From positions 248,001-312,000 of the forward strand of contig CAADRB010000032.1 of assembly GCA_900708905.1 (NCBI GenBank): 64,000 nucleotides of DNA, in the 5' to 3' direction. The translations under genes and the position numbers were made by a program. The DNA comes from Hymenolepis diminuta. Lineage: Eukaryota > Platyhelminthes > Cestoda > Cyclophyllidea > Hymenolepididae. The notes beneath the pieces were generated by a model. It saw nothing but the letters and a program-made list of their open reading frames with translations. It did not search any database and had not been told where the DNA came from. Shown here in pieces: positions 10,800 to 25,000 of the stretch (position 1 is the stretch's first letter; the number at the start of each line of letters is the position of its first letter).

Positions 10800-13700
10800 C
10801 TAATTGGAAAATTTGAACACTAAGATATTAATTAGGGAACTTAACCCTTTCGGAAGTGCGGAGAACTTAAAGTCTGCATAATTTAAACAAAGTGAGACGA
10901 CCAGAAGTTAATCGGGATTTTTTTAGAATAAGTTAGCCGATTATATTAAAATTTGCTTATTTATCGGATGAATCGTGATTTATGCAACTGAACTACTATA
11001 TACTGGGAAAATAAGAATTTCTTAGATGTGATATTCAACTCAGGACAGCACTTTATATTAATAGATTTGATGATTTTTAACGAGTCATATTAATAATATT
11101 TTTATTATTACCTTGTATAATTTGTGCTAGAAGAATTTTCATTATAACTTAACAAAATTTATCTATTTTGGGCATTACATTTATGTGGAAAAATTAATTC
11201 TGTTATTAGAAGCAAAATCGTGGTTAATAAAATTTGAAAATTCAGAAATAAACGTAATGAAAATGTAAAAATTTAAGTCAAAAATACTGCTTGAATCTCT
11301 ATGTTAATTTTGAGCTCACTTTCCCCGTTCAAAATCTTCCAATACTACAAAGAAATGTTTATCGATCATGTTTCGTACAGCAATTTGAAAATCTGTGTTT
11401 TACATGTATTATCATGATAATATTTGAAACTGAGTCCCAGCCGAACCTAACGCTCTCCAACTTCAAAAACACCAACCTCTACTCAACCAGTAACAAAGCC
11501 TTCAACAAGTGAAAAATATTTTTTTATTCCATCATATGAATCAACATTTTTTGTATTTTTAAGTACCTGGTAAGGATTTTGATACCTTACTTAATTAAAT
11601 TATTGTCTGTACTGAAAAAATTATTAATAATTCTCTAATTTAATAACGAATGACAAGGAAATTTATCTGAATACTAATTAATAAATGATATTTTGCGTGA
11701 AAGAAAGTAAATTATTGATTTGCCGCAACCAAACACCCTTCATTAATTTCTAACATAATGCAACGAAGCTGTGTGCATGTTGTACATTCGGCAGCTATAT
11801 ATAAATATATAATATACAAAATATTTAATTAAAATTTCTTTCTTGACAAGCAATATCTATTTTCAGTTAATTATTTTTGCAGTTGAAAGTGTATTTTTTG
11901 TAAACGTTTTAAAATTTATTACCAAAAATTAAAGATGATGTTTCATAATCAACTTTAATAATTAAATGTTACGTGGGCAGAAAAAAAATCACTTGGAAAA
12001 TGCAAGTTTTTAGAATCCTATCTTGTTATTTTGAAGAGAACTGATACACATAGCGGCAAAAATGCACTTTTAAAGCATAAAATTCAACTTCCCTTAATCT
12101 TCATGGACAAACGGAACTCAAATAAAATGTAGAACGCTTTCAACTTTTGAAATGATCGTTATGATTACAATAAAATGAAATAATGAGTCAAATGCTATTT
12201 AGAGCTGCTCTTGGGGCTCAGCTAACTTAAAATTTTACCATTCTCATCTCATTTTCGTTCTCAGCCACTGAAAGAAAAAAAAATGACATAAAGTGGCAAA
12301 ACCGACCCTTTTTGATTAAAAATACTGTTAATAAGCATTGGGCATCGTAGACAAGCATTTTTTACAATCAGGGGACCAATCTTAAAATTTTAATTTTGGA
12401 ATGTGAGCTACCCATTTAGCAAATATTTTAAAACCCGAGTCCAAAATATCAAATGGAATAAGACCCTTTGATAACTCGGCATTATTTGATCTTCTTCCTC
12501 ATATCATTTTTTGGGATCTGTTATTCGATGTCAGGTGTTTCATGCGATAAAAAATTGTTAATGTTTTTGTTAAACTGTGGTTAATAATAAAAAAATAATA
12601 ATCTATTTAAAAAAAAACTAATGAATTCTATGAAAGTGAGAGTATTTTAAGAGTTTAGAAATCATTAATATAAGCAAATTTACATTTAAAACTAAATTGA
12701 CTCGCCAAATTATGCGTTTTATCGATTGTTAATACTTTCTAGTTTTACTCTAATGAGTGATTTTTAATGTACATATGGTATTTGTTTTTATTTAGTTTGC
12801 GGGAAAAATGTTTGCTCTCTTTTTCTTTCGGGAACAGAAAAGCGTCATGTAATAATAAACATGACAATTTCAATAGACGGACAAATTAGTTTTGCGTTAT
12901 ATTTTAAATTAATTTTTTAAAATAAATTTTGACAAAAAGTCCTAGGTTACACTTCATCATCCTAAACAGATTTTCTCTATATTGATCTAATATTTAGATA
13001 ATTAAAAATTATTTGCCACTTTTTTCTACAATAATAACAATTTGACTGGATTATACCTATGGCTAACAATTTTAAATGCGTAATAATTTAAACTGCAAAT
13101 TGTCAAACAATCAGATTGCTCTAATGGATCAATATATAAGAACACCAATCAGAGAAGTAAATAACAGAATGATATTTTCGAAAAAAGTACCTCTTTGTGT
13201 ACCTTTATTTAACGAGAAAAAGTACATGTCAAATGTGTCTAAAAAGGTTAATGAACGATTATTAGAAGTTGGAAATGAAAAAAAGGTCATATTCTTGCCA
13301 ACCATTGGCTGTCATTTTTCTATGTACTAGAGAATAATAGGTCTAAACTGAAAAACCAGCTTTTGCATAATATCCTTTCAGGCTTCTGATTGTCTTTTAC
13401 TTCTCGGCATGCTTAAAATTGAGAAAATAAACAAAAATCTCCCGATAATCATCTGATGAGAAAATTGTCTCAAAAATATTATAGAAAATTGTGAAGGCTG
13501 ATTTAATCATTAATGTTCTCACAAAATGGACTTTATTTGGTTTGAAAATGACAAAGTCCACTATTGTTGAAGCTTACTTATAAAGAAAATACTTTTTCCA
13601 ATTTTAAGAGAGAAAGATTTACTGTTCGGAGCGTAGAATTTAAAATAAAAAAATTGCTTGGGCAAATTTCGCAATAATTTTTTACCATCTAAAAGGAAGT

Positions 13701-16700
13701 TTTAAATATTTAAGTGTTTATAAGTGAAAATTTCCCGTTGCTATGACAATTCCCCATTCCTTAAATGAACGCTCGAACTTTCTAATTCAATATTTATTTG
13801 TTTTCCTTATGAAATTGCCTGAAATGAAAGACATTGAACTCCATGTGATAAAATAATTAGTAAAATTTATGAATTCAAAATAAGTTTTCTTGCGGTTAAT
13901 TTAATTTATAAATGAGAAATTTATAAGGTAAACAGTTGAATTATGTGAAGTTTGTGGTCTAAATGGGTATTGTTTAATATCGAAACTAATGGCTCAGTAT
14001 TTTTGTCAAATTAAGAAAATTCATTATCGGACACAAGTAGTAATAAAATTTGAATATCATTATTATCAGTTGACGCACGTATCTATGATTCTTTTGCGTT
14101 GAGGTGAAGCAGATTCTACTTGAATGGTTACATGGGCCATACATTAACCATATTATAGGTGTTTTTAAACGCTTAGAACAAAGAAACAAATCGACGGTGA
14201 AGTGGACAGGAATTTATTTACGAATTCACTGTGTATTAGCCGGTCAAATTAACAACTACTGTGATTTTGGCTAAATTTAATCTTAATCTGCCATTCTGAC
14301 TTTTGATAGTTTTTTTATAAAGTGTTTTACAATAAACTTCAAGCAATTCCAAAGCGGGTGTTTTAACAACTTGATTCCTCAAGATTTCATTCATCCCACT
14401 CGAAAAAGTAAAACGATCCTAACCTTATGAGGTACTAGTTTCTGACCTCGTTAAACAGTTAGTGTATTTCTGTGGTTTGCCATGCTAATCTCATTTACAT
14501 ATAACTGTTTACATCGAAAAGCAGATAAGAGGGAAATAACAGCTATATATTATAAGGAATACAATAGAAATACTAGACTTTAATGACAAAATCCATAAGT
14601 TGCACTCTTTGTCACCCTCAATGTCAAATCAGTACTTGAATGCAAACCTCTGATTAAGTGGACTAAGTACGTCCACCAATTTGATAAATGTTTCGGTGAT
14701 AACGTGTTGGAAATAAAGTCTCGTGTAAATGCGGTTAAGCTCAATTTTCAGTATAAAGTGTATGAGATAGTTAAAACAAAATACTTATCAGTTTATTTGT
14801 GAATAATTTATTTATGTACAGACATTAATTAAATTTTGAGTTGATAAAAAACAAAGCAGAACTTTTGGTCATTATTTGTTTAATAAAAAATTAACTCCAA
14901 TGGATAATTTCACTTTTTACTTTCGCAAATGTGAATAAAAAAGAGAACAAATTTTCACTTTGTTTATTTGTTTTCTCTCGAGAGCTTGATTAGAATAAAG
15001 TAAACCTTTTCTGATGTGATTTTTCTCCAAAATTTAAATTTAAATAAAATTTTTCATATATTTTGTGTTATAATATTTGTGCAAATTACTTAATTGAATA
15101 AGAATATTGCTTTCCCATTGAGTAACTCCAAAATATCATTTTATCTATAACTGAAGCCCACTTATTTTAAAAATCAGTGTGTATGAAGAAATATTTTCAC
15201 ATCGAGTTGAAGATCTGGTATTTTAATTGCCTAAGTTATTAAGTGTCTACTGACAATTTGTTATCCTCCAACTTGAGAAGAGCAATTCTGTTTGTGATTG
15301 GTTGCCAGAGACTAAGAGTATGACAGTTGTTCTCATGCTTAGGTCAAAATTGGTAACAAACGTACTATTGCATTTCAGTGGAAGTTTAGATCACTCAGCA
15401 ATTTCATAAGGAGTAAAAATAATAGAAATACATGTCTCCTATAAAGGATTTACTATTATTTAAATTATTTTATCATGCTATTTTATATTATCTATGGTGA
15501 ATTATTCAACATCTGCTATTTAAGATAATTATATTTAAACAAAAAATATAATTTTTAAGGATTACGCTGCTAAATAAATGAGATGTATGCCATTTCACAT
15601 CTTAAATACATGGTTATTTCCGAATTAAAACAAGTTTAACTACGATGGAAAACTTTTGGAGGTATTCAAATACTGAATGATCTTGTGGCCTTTGAAGAGA
15701 ATATGACAAAATGGAAGCGACTAGTCCACTTGCCGCCGATTTGAAATTCCAAATAACTGAAAAATATGCACAGCGTTAAATTGTAACTTTAGGCTCCTTC
15801 AAATAACGCTGCGGATATTCAGCTCAGCATTTGCTAATAAGCAGTTTTATGATAAAAAGATACAGTAATTATACTTTAAATCGATAAGAATCAATCAATT
15901 TATTATTTATCTAAAACCGGCTAATGTTTGACGCATCTCATTAGCATAATTGTCATTTTTCACTCTTGTGAAATAAAAATGCGATAAATAAGAAATTGCT
16001 ATATGAATTGCTATATAGAATTCAAGTGTTTCTATTATTAATTCACATATTTCATAAGTGAAGCAAAATTTCTTCTAAATGTATTATGATATTAAACCCC
16101 AGAACATTCTTTTTCATTCAAACAGTCGAACTGCATTATGTCAAAAGAACTACTATAAAACTGGATAATTCACTGAGGTGTTTTTGAAAATGGAAAGTCA
16201 CATTTGCACAAATTTTATAACTCTGTTAATTAAGTTTTTCATAAAAATCAGGCTTTGCTTAAATGCAAAATATTAGATGATATCTCAAATTTAGGCATCG
16301 TTAATAAAGTGTTCTTGTAATCTGTAGAGTTGAAGATGCAAGATACAAAAAGTGTACATGTTTTCAGTAGAAGTAATCATTTTAAATCAGCACTTGTACC
16401 CAAACAGAGGCGATATCATCCTTAAAGATTCACATTAACAGTTGAATAAAATGTGAAACAATGTTAGATAAATTTTTGAATTTGACTAAGATGCAGAACA
16501 AAATAAAGTAATCGACAAAAAGTAAAGAAAAAATTGTTTTTATTTAATCAGGTATAACAAATCACTCACAAAGAGATTTTTAATTGAAAATGACTTGCAT
16601 TAACCGTGTTTATGACCATTATTCGTAGATGTTGAAGTGAAATATTATATTTCTGATTTTATTTAACTTTTCAAGCTTGATTGGCTTTTGTTAATACTTT

Positions 16701-19337
16701 TGCGTATTATGACAATTTAATGAATATATTTTTGTATAAAATTACAAATATTTTAAATTTGCATCAATTTCAACTTCTGTTACAAATTTGTAGAACAGTT
16801 ATTGCATTCGATCAGCTTACAGATCCTGACTAAGAGAGAATGTAGCATAGCAAAGGAAATAAAATTTTATACATCCTGACAGAACGCCGAGAATTCATTT
16901 TCAGACCGTTGGTTTATTAATTTTTGGTCTTCCAGTATCGTGTCTGGAAATGGATTCTAACCTCATTTGCATTTTAAATTAATGAAGCTGACAATTTAGA
17001 CATATATACTTAATTAAAGATTCATTATTGTAATGAGATTATTGAATTGTTCTTCCAAACATTTATCTCATTATTAAAGCGTCACCCAGTATCTGCAGGC
17101 AAGTTCATATTAGCGAAACTATTGAATTTTCATGCATTTGTTAGTAATAATATATAATATTGAAGACAAAAAGATTATTGAAATCCATTCTATTTTTACA
17201 ACTGTGAAAAAATTGCATGTACATAATTCTAATCGAAAGGGAAACTAAGCCCACTTCAGATTTGGAGAATTCCAGTATCCCATCGAGGAAGTGCAATTTG
17301 TAAAAAAAACTTATATATGAAATAATTACTGAAGTTCACTAAATTATTCTTTTTAATTTGTGAATCTTGTGGATCTTGAATACATTCGGTTACGACACTA
17401 CTAAAATGTTTAAGGACTTTGTTAAAGTAGAAAATATTCACATTTTTTTATTCCTGCACCAAATCGTAAAATTGCGAAAAAAACTTATAATGCAACTCAA
17501 AACTCTACGTATTTATATGGAATAAACATATCATTTTCAAACTGCCTCTTTTGTTGCATTTGATATATTTTCAAAAACAATTTGGAGCTTAGTAACCAGA
17601 AAGTGTACTTTCTACCGTGCGGGACTTTATATTTGTTTGCCATATTAAAAGATAATAAATATTAAGTGAAAGATTTCTTCATCATATTATTGGATTTTAT
17701 CATAATCCCCAACAACGCAGAAAATATTAAAATATTTTACTGGGAGAAAGCAAACGGAATCCGATGTATAAAATTCAACTACGGACACAGAAAGGGCGTT
17801 TGAAAAGAGGGCATAAAGGTATCGCTTCATTTGATTTTCAGATTCGAGACGTACAGTTTTTGTTAAAGTGACAATTTACTGCTTCAAATTACAAAATTTA
17901 TAAATCGTTCTTTGGATTAATGATCAAATTCTTGTCAAAAATCTCCCGTGCCTAGAGTCAAGTATTTAATCATGATGGTTGCTCCTGCCATTCAAGTAAT
18001 TTCTTCTTCCGAGATCCGAAGGAGTAGCCCGGTATAACATGAGATTAAAGAGATCTGAGAACGAAACTCACGTCAAATGGTAAAAAGGTAATAAATGACA
18101 AACCGAATCGAACCCACTATTTTTGTACCGTATGGGAATTCACATCAATGCTTCTTCGGGAAATGTTGGAAAAACTTCTGAAAGGAATTTTCACCTACCA
18201 TAAATATTATTAATTTAAAATAAGATAACTTTCTCGACCTTAATGCATATTTCCATAGGAGATGTTCTGATCAAATTTTGATAAATTTTTATGATAATGA
18301 TGCGATATTTTGCCTCAAAATATAAGGATAATGACTTCCAAAGGAAGTTAATTAATAGCATCGAGCTATCTGCCAAAGCAAAGATTTGTAAGAGGACTAC
18401 AAATTATTTTCTTAAAACTTTGAATAAGTAAGCCTCTAAAAAGTTCCAGAAAATTCTTTCTTAAAATGGCGGCTGATGCATAGGTTGAATTATATCAATT
18501 TAATCCAGTCAAATATATTAATTAGCAAACGGACTAAAACTATTAATTTGATATTTAATTTAAAAGGTGGCGTGTTTTAAAATACGATTTTCGTTATTTA
18601 TTATTCAGAAATTATAAATTGGTGAGTCTGGGAGTTATGATTAAAGGGGTCCAAATTGTAACTTCTCTGCTGGCAAAGAATACGTTCTAATTTTGTTAAA
18701 GATAAAATTACGCAAATATTTATTTATATATTTACTGAATTATTATTCTCTTATTCTTGGACAGTTTTCTAGAAGAAGCTTATCTTAAACTTATTGGCAG
18801 CAAATAAGATGAGATTCTGAAAAGTTCACTTTAACTCCCCAATACATTGAGATACAGCGCCAGCTGACTTTATTATCTTAATTCCTGTGGACAATGGTTC
18901 AGTGAATAGTGCTAAACTAATGTTTTTGTTCATAAACATCTGTCAAGCAATTAGTTAAAAATATAATTAATGAATGTCACATCTACAAAAGAAAACAGGT
19001 GAATATTGAATAATTGAATGACGGTTTACCTAATAAAAAGGACGATAATTTTGCCAAATTCCCGATAAAAGGAATTTCATAAGTAAGAATAAAATAGATA
19101 ATAAACTGACATCAAATCTAAGGCATGAATAAAGAATTAAAACGTAACATTTAAACGATTTCTTATGGATTCTAATCAAATGAACTTTTCTAGTTATAAA
19201 CATTAATTAAAATAATAAATAATCTAGTGAATTCAAAATCTATATACCTTATATTTTTTGTCTTATTCTGTAAATTATTAGTTCAATGCAATTTTAATCT
19301 CTTATCGATTACATTAAATAATAATTCAATCTATATT
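10800..19337. other. AT-rich desert without a supported gene
   Basis: I see only chance-length ORFs. One open minus-strand segment at about 17985-18046 follows a strong acceptor (TTTCGTTCTCAG) and reads LFNLMLYRATPSDLG before a stop, but it has no donor and no recognisable content. The rest looks like intron or intergenic DNA. Confidence 0.5.
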
Positions 19338-19462
19338 TCAATCCCTTTCAATGTAAAACTGTCTCATTAAAACTGTATCAACTTGCATAAACTGAGGTCT
19401 GTCTAGATGTTGCAGATGCCTAAGCTGGACTGCTTCTCCTCTGTCACTGAGATATTTAATGC
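19338..19462 (-). CDS. candidate exon of an unrecognised minus-strand gene
   Basis: After an acceptor-like GGAATTAG, a frame opens with two carried bases and runs to a TGA at 19338-19340. It reads IKYLSDRGEAVQLRHLQHLD and continues RPQFMQVDTVLMRQFYIERD. The composition is clearly more protein-like than the flanks. Its entry phase (two bases) fits the exit phase (one base) of the candidate exon at 21094-21215. It is either a terminal exon ending at this stop or an internal exon that uses a GTTGAT or GTTTTA donor. I do not recognise the family. Confidence 0.3.
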
Positions 19463-20346
19463 CTAATTCCAATAATGACATCAAGTTCAAGTTGAATATG
19501 TTTAGAAGTGCTTTTCGTGTTATTCTGAGTACGTACATATATTTTCAGAAATGAAATGAAAACTTGAGAAGATCAGTAAGAGGAAGGATTCTCTCAAAAT
19601 GGCCCAAAAATCTCGTCTGTTTTTCCCGATTTTAGAGCACGTGCACGGAGAGAAAGCGATCAAAACTCGTGAGCTAATATTAAACCATAACTTGATTTTT
19701 TCTATTTGATAGTAAAAAAAGTAAGTTAAGAGAGATGAAATGTCATTTTAAAATATGCAGTATATCCTGCCTGAAATTTAAATGGTGAATACTTTTATAT
19801 TAATATACAAATATATGTTCAAAAAAAAATATCAACCCCCAAATCATAGCATACAACTAACAGTTCCCTAATATAATATTTATTTATAACTTTTAATTGC
19901 TAAAAAATTCGAAATAGTTTTTTCTATTTCTTTCCATCTCACTGGGGTGCTATCTTGCTGAATATCACAAAGGCTTAATTACCATCTAGATTTTATAATA
20001 GAGTTAGTACATTACTTTTATCTCCATCTATTAATGTAAACGAAATCGTGTTTACTTAATCAGCAACTAAGTAGTATTGAATTAATGTAGGCTAAATTTT
20101 CGGCACGTATACCTTTTAAGATTTTTAGTGATGAAACTCATAATTTTTGCTTAATGCATTTAGTTCAAATATGTACTTTCTCCTATAAGTGATAATTAAG
20201 CAAAATTGGGAAGATTTATTGGCAAGTCCTCTAGTTTTTTCTGCAAAACAATCTTAGCACAAAAGACAGACTATATTCTCGCTTGAGTGGTCCAAAAGAA
20301 TAAGAAACACCAACTTCTAAAAGGTTTTTGTAAATTAAAAGGGATT

Positions 20347-20873
20347 TGTTGGAGTTAAGATAACAACTAACGATTTGCAGCTAAAAAATTACAACAGCAA
20401 TAACAATCACCAATTCGTAGCTGATTGAGTAAGAGCCAACAACAATTGTGAAGCAGAACACCAAGAGTTGAATAAGCCAAAAGTGTACTCAAGGGAACCA
20501 CAGCGAGTTTGAAACGAGTGAGAGAGAGATATATATAGGGAGAGGAGCGAGCTGAGAAAGAGAGGAGATGAGCAGGAGCGCAGGATGCAGTTACTGACCA
20601 GCGTGCGTTGTCGTTATCTGGAATACAAGAATAGCATTATATGAGTCACTTGGATGAGGACGCGCGAGAACATGAGCGCAGTTGTACCTTTTAGGTGAAA
20701 GGAGATCGTTAGAGAAAGGGGAAAATCGATGGGCGCGTTTGGACACGGGAGATAGGGATTATGCGTCATAGGGACATAAAGGACGCCACTTCAACTTCGT
20801 GGACGAAAAACCGAAGTATTGTCATAGAGAATGCGAATAAAGAGTAATTCTGGAAATGCATAGAGTGTTACCA
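20347..20873 (+). mobile_element. LTR-like repeat, copy B (probable solo LTR)
   Basis: Second copy of the repeat at 9833-10360, in the same orientation and of the same length. Here the 5' end reads tgttggagttaag, a typical LTR start, and a possible end is ...gttacca at 20873. The TATA-like run is at 20530-20537 and AATAAA at 20836-20841. From about 20430 to 20775 it differs from copy A at only a couple of positions, while the first 90 bases differ at about eleven. No internal retroelement genes lie on either side. Confidence 0.6.
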
Positions 20874-21093
20874 TTTAGCTTAAAATACTGCCTGAATTAA
20901 TTTCTTATATTCGATTAAATTGTTCCACTGAAAATCATGTTAAATATCTTGTTTTTTATTGAATTATATAGTAGGGCTAATTCAAAGAGTAGTAAAATAG
21001 TCACTGTTTTATTATGTACAAATTAACCCTGCTTTCAGGTACTAAAATCTTAAATTTGTAGCACAGATTGTGGTTCCGATATTCGCTGCTCAC

Positions 21094-21215
21094 CTTCAAA
21101 GAACCGCACTTTTGGTCTTTTGGACAATATTTGGCTGATTCGGTATTTTCTAGCTTTTCGTTGGAAGAGGAAGATAGAATCTACTCGCATAAGACTTGCG
21201 TCATTTCGCACGAGG
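21094..21215 (-). CDS. candidate internal exon of an unrecognised minus-strand gene
   Basis: This is the best splice-bounded segment in the desert. The acceptor is AAAATAACAG, the donor is GAAG before GTGAGC, and 122 bases are open throughout in one phase (one base, 40 codons, one base). It reads LVRNDASLMRVDSIFLFQRK and continues ARKYRISQILSKRPKVRFFE, a basic, coding-like sequence. GC content is well above the flanks. Entry phase matches the exit phase of the candidate at 39946-40151, and exit phase matches the entry of 19338-19462. A plus-strand ORF overlaps the same bases (21068-21373) and I take it to be the shadow. The family is not recognised. Confidence 0.42.
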
Positions 21216-21674
21216 CTGTTATTTTAATTAACAGCAACAATCTAATCACGGTTGTCCAGAAATTATTTGTAATTAAGGAATTAAATTTTAGAATGCAATC
21301 ATGCCAAAGTTTTGATGGTTCGACTAGTAATTTCATTTATAAGATGTTTATTGAAAATTACTATTATTTTTAAATAATTGCCAAAACATTATAAGAGAGT
21401 AATTTTTCTAAATGTAACAGAACGGAATATAGAAATTCGCTTCCTCCAGGGGACACAAAGTCAGTGTACCAACATATGGATCTTAAACATTTCCCAAAAT
21501 AAGCACATCTGCCGAGTTAATTTTAACTTATAACACTTGATTTTTCAATTTATTAAAATATCAATGGCTCTAGATTGGTGTTTTAATTTTTGAAGTGTAT
21601 TTGAGGGTGAGTGTAAAATGTTGACATTTTTACGAGGGAGTGCTAAAATAATATGCAATCAAATGAGAATTTGT

Positions 21675-22080
21675 AAAAGGGTCATATATAGAAGAGGCGA
21701 ATTCAGGATAACAACTAGCGGCTGACAGGTAAAACCAGTTCTAGAGTTTTGACCAAAAGTATTAATCAGGCCATAATGAAGATTCAAGTGGGTAAGAGAA
21801 AGATAAGGAACAAAGGTAATGAGAGGGTGGAACAAGTGTATGACAAGCATGTGTTTGCCCATGTGTCTGAGTGACCATAAAATGACAGTTCATATGAGTT
21901 ATGGGCAAGGACGTATATGACATATGAGTACAGATGTATTTTTAAATGAAACGGGACAGTTATAAGAAAAGGTGACAGATAGAGGTTTGAGTCATAGGGA
22001 CATAAAGGTTCACTTTAGCTTCGTGGACGAGAAGCTTAAATATTTTCATAAATAGTGCGAATAAAGAGTAATTTTTTAAA
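21675..22080 (+). mobile_element. diverged LTR-like repeat, copy C
   Basis: An older relative of copies A and B in the same orientation, about 800 bp downstream of copy B. Recognisable shared blocks are gataacaact near 21710, catagggacataaagg near 21990-22010, cttcgtggacgagaa near 22019, and gcgaataaagagtaatt at about 22057-22073, with AATAAA at 22060-22065. Roughly a third of positions differ by eye and there are indels. This shows that the family has been active over a long time. Confidence 0.55.
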
Positions 22081-25000
22081 TCCATTAATAATCATCCTTC
22101 AGGTTAATTTTTCGTAGCTATTTTAAGACATTTCACTCTGTGGGAACTTTCTTTTAATAAAATGAACAGGTTTGGCATATTATGAAATTAATAATACTTT
22201 AGCCTAAATATTTCGTTAGTTGGACCAAAAATTTTATTTGATTAATTTAATTAGAGTTCACTGTAGGCCATTCAATACTTGAAGCTGTCCTACTAGTCTC
22301 CGTGTTATTGAATAAAAGAAGATACATTTCAGTTTTGCACTTTAATTAAGTTTGTGTGATTAGTTTTCATTCTTAATCATAATAAGGTGGAAGGAATTTC
22401 ACTGATACAGATCTGTTAGTTTTGTTATAAACTATTTTCAAACAAAGTGTTCCTATAAAATCAGTCTAATTGTTAATTTTAAGCATATGTGTATTCAGTA
22501 AAAAGTAATAATTAAATCTTCATATGGAATATAATTAGTTTTTAAATATCTATAAATATGAAATAGAATTTTTGTCATAAACTAAAGATTAATTATAATA
22601 ATTATACTAGGCGGTTTAGTAAAATCAAGCTTTTTGAAAAAAGCAATTATTTAGTTCTTTTCTCAATTTACTAACTATAACTCGCATTCATGAATGCAAT
22701 TTACGTTTTATACATTTCAGAGAACCAACCACTGAGATTCATAATTTATTGTCATATCTCCTAACCTTTAGAAGTTAAACATTAAAAATGTTTAAAGGAT
22801 AATCAGCTTTATGGTACAAGATTTTTAAAATCGCTTAATATTTATAAATATTAGAGTGCTTTACATCGAAAACTGAATATATTACGAAAGAATCTCAATG
22901 TCTATTAAATGAATTAAAAGACAGATTAGAGCTGACACAAGGGTACCACATTGCTGTCAATTTTATTATGCTAATTAATTTATCTTTTATTTCGAGAAAA
23001 ACACTTGTCTTATTTGTTCAGTAATTCTAAAAGTGCTTCTTGCTTCTAGATAGGACAGTCAAAACCACGATGTATTTGATAGGTCAATCCAGCCGGCTTT
23101 TTGCCAATAATTTCGTATCTTATGTCGATACAAAGTGTATTTGGATGGCCTCTTAATTAAATTAAAAATTAATCTATAATTTTTTCTATTCCCTTTCAGA
23201 AAGTTATCGGAATTTTATTCGTTACCTCAAAGAATTCTAATACGTATATGTGGAAATTAGCAAAATTCATAAGACAATTTTTAATTTTCTGAAAAATGAC
23301 AACTTATGCATTTCTAAGGATAAATGAACTGTCATTCTGAAATATTACTATTTCATTTTAATACAATGAGAAGTGTGATATATGAATATTAAAAACATTG
23401 CCCTACCCTAGTCAACCAAGAGTTTATTTTATAAAATTGTAGAGAAATGGAAATGAAACAAGAAATTCCTCTGTTTTTCATTGCTTTCATCACAGGATTG
23501 AGTTTATATTGAATGGTTTAGATTTTAAAAAATGTGTGTTTTTAACGTTTAGCTTGTTTCCTATTTTTAGAGCACTGAAAGTTCGAGATAATAAAGCTTA
23601 TAGCAATTAAATTAGGAATAAAATATCACAAGTAATGATTGAATAATCACCTAAAATTTGGCCAATAAGTCAGACGACCCGCTGGACGACTGCAAGTTTG
23701 AAACATATTATTAAGAAACCATGTGCTCAGATCAATGCAAAAAATTTCAAGATCTGATAGGCACTAATTAAGACCTCTATTTCCTCATTAAATCCTGTCA
23801 GTTGAATATTCGATTGGAAATAGATTTTGTAAAATACTTCAGGACGCGCTTGCACTTGTGATGTTCCTAGAAAAATTAATTTTATTCGACAGCGTTGAAA
23901 TATTTGTGCACTACTTCGGGCTTGCAATAATTTCTCTTGAAAATTGTGCTTTGGGACAGTTTTCGTATATGCTTGGGAACGAACAAACCTAATAACTTTT
24001 GATGAACCTTCACATCTAATTTATGTGAAGGTGGAAATGACAAGCTGTAAAATGCTTAAATATAATTTTTATCAAAATACTGCTTTGGGGTAACAATTCC
24101 AATATAAAATATATATATATATAATTAATTTGGAGAGGTAATATTTCAAAATGCAGTGTTCTCGATTACCATCCAAAGACAACATTGACGTTTTGACATT
24201 TACTCTATGGTCTTTTATAATTAAATATAATTTACGAAGTTGTATAGTATTATTAAACTATAAAATGGCTGAGTTATGGACTGAAACAAAACGTGGAAAT
24301 TAATTTCAACTGTGAGTAAAATAATGAAGAAATTCATTGAGACCATAGGAATTGGTGCTGTAAATTGATAGAAATTTGCAATATTTTTATATATTAAATT
24401 AATATAATAAATATGTACGTATGAACTTTATCAAAACGAATGTGTGCTGTAGAATTAAGATACAGTCGCTTCTGCCTCAGAGAGCGTGACTTAAATTGGC
24501 AAGGCCAGTCTAGTAACCAGATCATTTGATGTAATTCATAATCTATTTATTTGCTTGAAGTAGGGCTTGTTTCAATAGTAAATGACCGGAGTCGATTGAA
24601 CCAATCATTGGCGTTCATAAATAGACGTGCCAGAATATGATTCAGACAAGAGACCAATTGATGACTGGTGGTTAATTCTCTCATTCTGAGACCCCAATGG
24701 TTATGAAGTGGAAGTGATAGACTTATAGCATTGCATCAATTGTAATCTTTAGTTAAAGATATGTTTAAAAACGAAATTATGTTCTGCTTGATTCAGTGCT
24801 TCGAATTCCCACTTAAACCAGCTAAATTCAACGCAGAAATGGAGAGGCTTGTGGCGCAACCACTGATTTTCTTGAGTTGAGCAATTTCAGAGGTTAAATG
24901 TATTCAGGCACCGAATACATTAAGGCTAAATTAAAAAATATGTGGACACAAAATCACAATAGAATCTAAATCAGTTGTCTTCAAAGCAGACAAAACAGAA

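Noticed and set aside
9833..20873. Copies A and B as the two LTRs of one 11-kb retrotransposon
   Set aside because: The 10 kb between them has no gag, protease, reverse transcriptase or integrase frames and looks like ordinary AT-rich DNA. The two copies also differ in a mosaic way.
21068..21373. 101-codon plus-strand ORF as a gene
   Set aside because: It has no ATG start and overlaps a minus-strand segment with good acceptor and donor that explains the raised GC content better.
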